Shown one piece after another: positions 61,930 through 64,000 of a stretch of 64,000 bases of DNA. Location: assembly GCF_040954835.1 (NCBI RefSeq), contig NC_090696.1, positions 67,827,722-67,891,721 on the forward strand. Reading direction: 5' to 3'. Both the position numbers and the translations under genes were made by a program. The notes under the pieces were generated by a model that did no database searches, had not been told where the DNA came from, and saw nothing but the letters and a program-made list of their open reading frames with translations. The stretch's first letter is position 1. The number at the start of each line of letters is the position of its first letter. Source of the DNA: Lepisosteus oculatus. Taxonomy: Eukaryota > Chordata > Actinopteri > Semionotiformes > Lepisosteidae.

Positions 61930-63060
61930 TATCCATTTCCCAGAAAGAGAGAGAGAGGATCCGAGGAATTGTTTCCTGTGGTTGAAGCTGTGATTGGAGC
62001 GTTCAGTTCCGGAGCGCTGAGTGCTGCTCTCTCAGAGGCAGAGACATCTGGAAAAAGAGCTGAGCCCGGAGACGCAAGCAGGGGAGGTGAGTGATATTGG
62101 AATGCAGCGAATTTCTCTTTAAACCGGACGCTTAATTGTTTATTGCAGCAAGAAACCGGCCTCTCCTTAGCTCAGAGACGCGTCAATTCGAGTTGCAATT
62201 GCGAGTAACTTATTTTGGTTTCTCGGCGCTTGCAAATCGCCTTCCACCAGAATGTCGGGAGGAGGGGAGGTTTGCGGCAGAGAAGGGTCCTCGGTCTGGT
62301 ATGGACGCTGCTGCATCTGAACTTAGTTGTGTCTTGTATCCGTGATCTCGTAATAACGGCAAAGGTTTTCTCTGGGAATCTGTTTTATATGTCATTTGTC
62401 TGATTGCCTTCTGAAATTGCACGGTCCGAACTTCAGCATTGCCTTGCGAATAAGAGAATTGGAGACACGCTCTGTCTAGCTGTGGGGGAAATATGGTTTA
62501 GATTGATGGGGGGAATAGGATAGCGAAGGAAGGCAGAACAAGCCACATATTTTACCTTGACTGGAAAGTTACGACACCGTGCTCTTTCCATAGCGAGCGA
62601 GGCTTATGTGTCAAATCTGAGCATCTGGGACTCGAGATTCTGGCAGTTTTCTGAAGGCGAGCGTCGGGGAGGCGATATTAATATTAAACATAACGGGGAT
62701 CAATACTCCAGGCAGACGCAGCGACAGCCGGTTCTCAAGACAATCGTGTCCGGATCAATCGATACATGCCGGTGATGGGTTTTGTGCGTTCTGCGACTGT
62801 TCGCTTGTGCGTGCGTTATTCTGAGGAGCGGCGCTGGTAGCCGAGCGGAGCGGTGGCCACCGGGGAAAGAGACCTCGGACGCGCTGTTTCAATTTCGCCG
62901 TTCCTCTTGTTGCGCTCTAATCCTTTTTTTTTTCCTTAAATCCAGAACCAAGCGCCCGTCGATGTAATTTTCGGTCCGCTTTTCTTCTGGGAAGGGTCGC
63001 GTCGAGGACCCCGAAACGTGCTGCATCTTAAACCTTTAAATAATGGCATCGGTGCTTACT
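61930..63060 (+). promoter_or_regulatory. CpG island, candidate divergent promoter (APBB2?)
   Basis: A GC- and CpG-rich block of about 1.1 kb, the longest in the right half of the window. In tetrapods APBB2 lies head-to-head with UCHL1 on this side, and this island sits about 20 kb upstream of UCHL1. The gene assignment is inference from synteny; no APBB2 coding sequence is visible here. Confidence 0.55.
61965..62086 (+). other. Candidate non-coding first exon with splice donor
   Basis: GC-rich sequence ending GGGGAG|gtgagt at 62086, a near-consensus plus-strand donor, inside the CpG island. There is no long frame, so it would be a 5' UTR exon. The 5' boundary is arbitrary. Its strand fits a gene divergent from UCHL1. 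Confidence 0.35.
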
Positions 63061-64000
63061 GCTGCCATCTTTCCGTTTTTCTTAAAAACGTTCATCTGAA
63101 GCCCGAATGCGAAACTATCCGTTTGTTTAAGCGCCCCTAAGTTTGGTAGCTTGCATTTTTGTAAAAAAAAAATTGCACAGTGTTTAATTTTTTTTTTCTT
63201 GCAGCAGAGCTGGTTACGTTATTGGCTTCGGTCACAAGCGTCTGCAGATATCGCTGCCAGTATCCTCTGCAGCAACGATAAATAAACCGTGCTTGAGGGC
63301 AATTAACGCTTCAGTTTGCAAACTTAAGTGTCTTTTCAAGGGGACAAACGGTGGCCAGAGATGGCTCTAAGTAGCCTTTAAAGGAATACACGACAGCCTG
63401 TAGCTGACTTGATGTGTTCAACGGGCTGCAACACTGTAAATAAAATGAACATCATGACATAACCACAGACAAATGTTCTGCATTAGAAGAGCGGTTTGCC
63501 GTCCTTTCGTTAACAAGAGACCACCTCGGAGAAAATGACTTCAAAACTGCGCTACGCAGTTGGAGATCAAAGAGTAACACTTCATACAACCGCATGAAAG
63601 CTGAAACAGGCCAGGACATTAAAAAAAACTGCGTTGTTTGAGGGTTATTGCTGGTCAGAAGTCTGTTTCTGACTTGGAATGTTTTTTTTTAATTACGCGC
63701 TAGGAAAAATATTCTCTTTGTTAATACTCTTTTACACTGCAGTATTTTAGAAACAGTGGGATGCTGAATAAAAAATTCCTGGCCGTCATCATACGTGAGA
63801 CGTTGTCAGCTTGTTTTTCACCCTTGGGTTGTCTCTGGAGAATTGGTGTCTTATTCTTGACCAGCATTTCTGCAGTCACCCGCGAACATTTCAACCCTGT
63901 TTTGGAGTAAAACACACGTTGGAGTTTTTCTATTATAATTTTCACAGTTCTGAATATACTTGTTACAGGATTTAAGATTTCGTTCTGGGGCTAGTTTTAT
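63061..64000. other. Probable intron 1 of the right-hand gene, nothing recognised
   Basis: Less CpG-rich sequence following the island. A good acceptor-like tract (ttttttttttcttgcag) lies at about 63187-63203, but no exon could be recognised after it. Confidence 0.4.

Noticed and set aside
1..64000. CRISPR arrays, bacterial operons or a novel prokaryotic-type system
   Set aside because: The window is vertebrate nuclear DNA with spliced genes and SINEs. No regularly spaced direct repeats with unique spacers were seen.

Overview
This is a gene-sparse piece of vertebrate nuclear DNA, most likely from a ray-finned fish. The grounds are split genes with GT-AG introns, CpG-island promoters, a spliced UCHL1 gene, and fish-type dispersed repeats (5S-rRNA-derived and tRNA-derived SINEs, a Tc1-like transposase remnant, an L2-like LINE remnant). 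The repeat mix would suit a non-teleost lineage such as gar, bowfin or sturgeon, but that is a guess. No bacterial-style gene clusters, CRISPR arrays or intact tRNA/rRNA genes were seen.

Two protein-coding loci can be read directly, both on the minus strand. UCHL1 (ubiquitin C-terminal hydrolase L1) is complete: nine coding exons between 42199 (ATG) and 36500 (stop), 225 codons, with every exon junction in phase and a 12-nt second exon. About 7 kb downstream of its stop codon, a CpG-rich promoter precedes the first coding exon of LIMCH1 (29421 to 29332, 30 codons). The rest of LIMCH1 lies beyond the left edge, so positions 1-29331 are the 3' part of a very long first intron. The tandem UCHL1-LIMCH1 order matches the tetrapod arrangement. 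In that arrangement APBB2 lies divergently on the other side of UCHL1, and a CpG island with a plus-strand splice donor near 62086 is a good candidate for its first exon. This last call is inference from synteny.

Layout: 1-29.3 kb is LIMCH1 intron 1, holding a 1.4-kb inverted-repeat (foldback) element with a GC-rich core at 10728-12107, SINEs, a GT-rich tandem repeat and a 150-bp palindrome. 29.3-29.8 kb is the LIMCH1 exon 1 and promoter. 29.8-36 kb is intergenic with two 5S-SINEs, a Tc1 remnant and an older 5S-like SINE. 36-42.3 kb is UCHL1. 42.3-61.9 kb is a non-coding spacer with several SINEs, MITE-like repeats and an L2-like LINE fragment. 61.9-63.1 kb is the right-hand CpG island.

The most unusual structures are the GC-cored foldback element, a 5S-SINE copy carrying the 3' tail of a different SINE family (about 45.6-46.1 kb), a paired MITE-like family, and the hairpin at 25.74-25.89 kb. 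Everything else is ordinary intronic or intergenic sequence.
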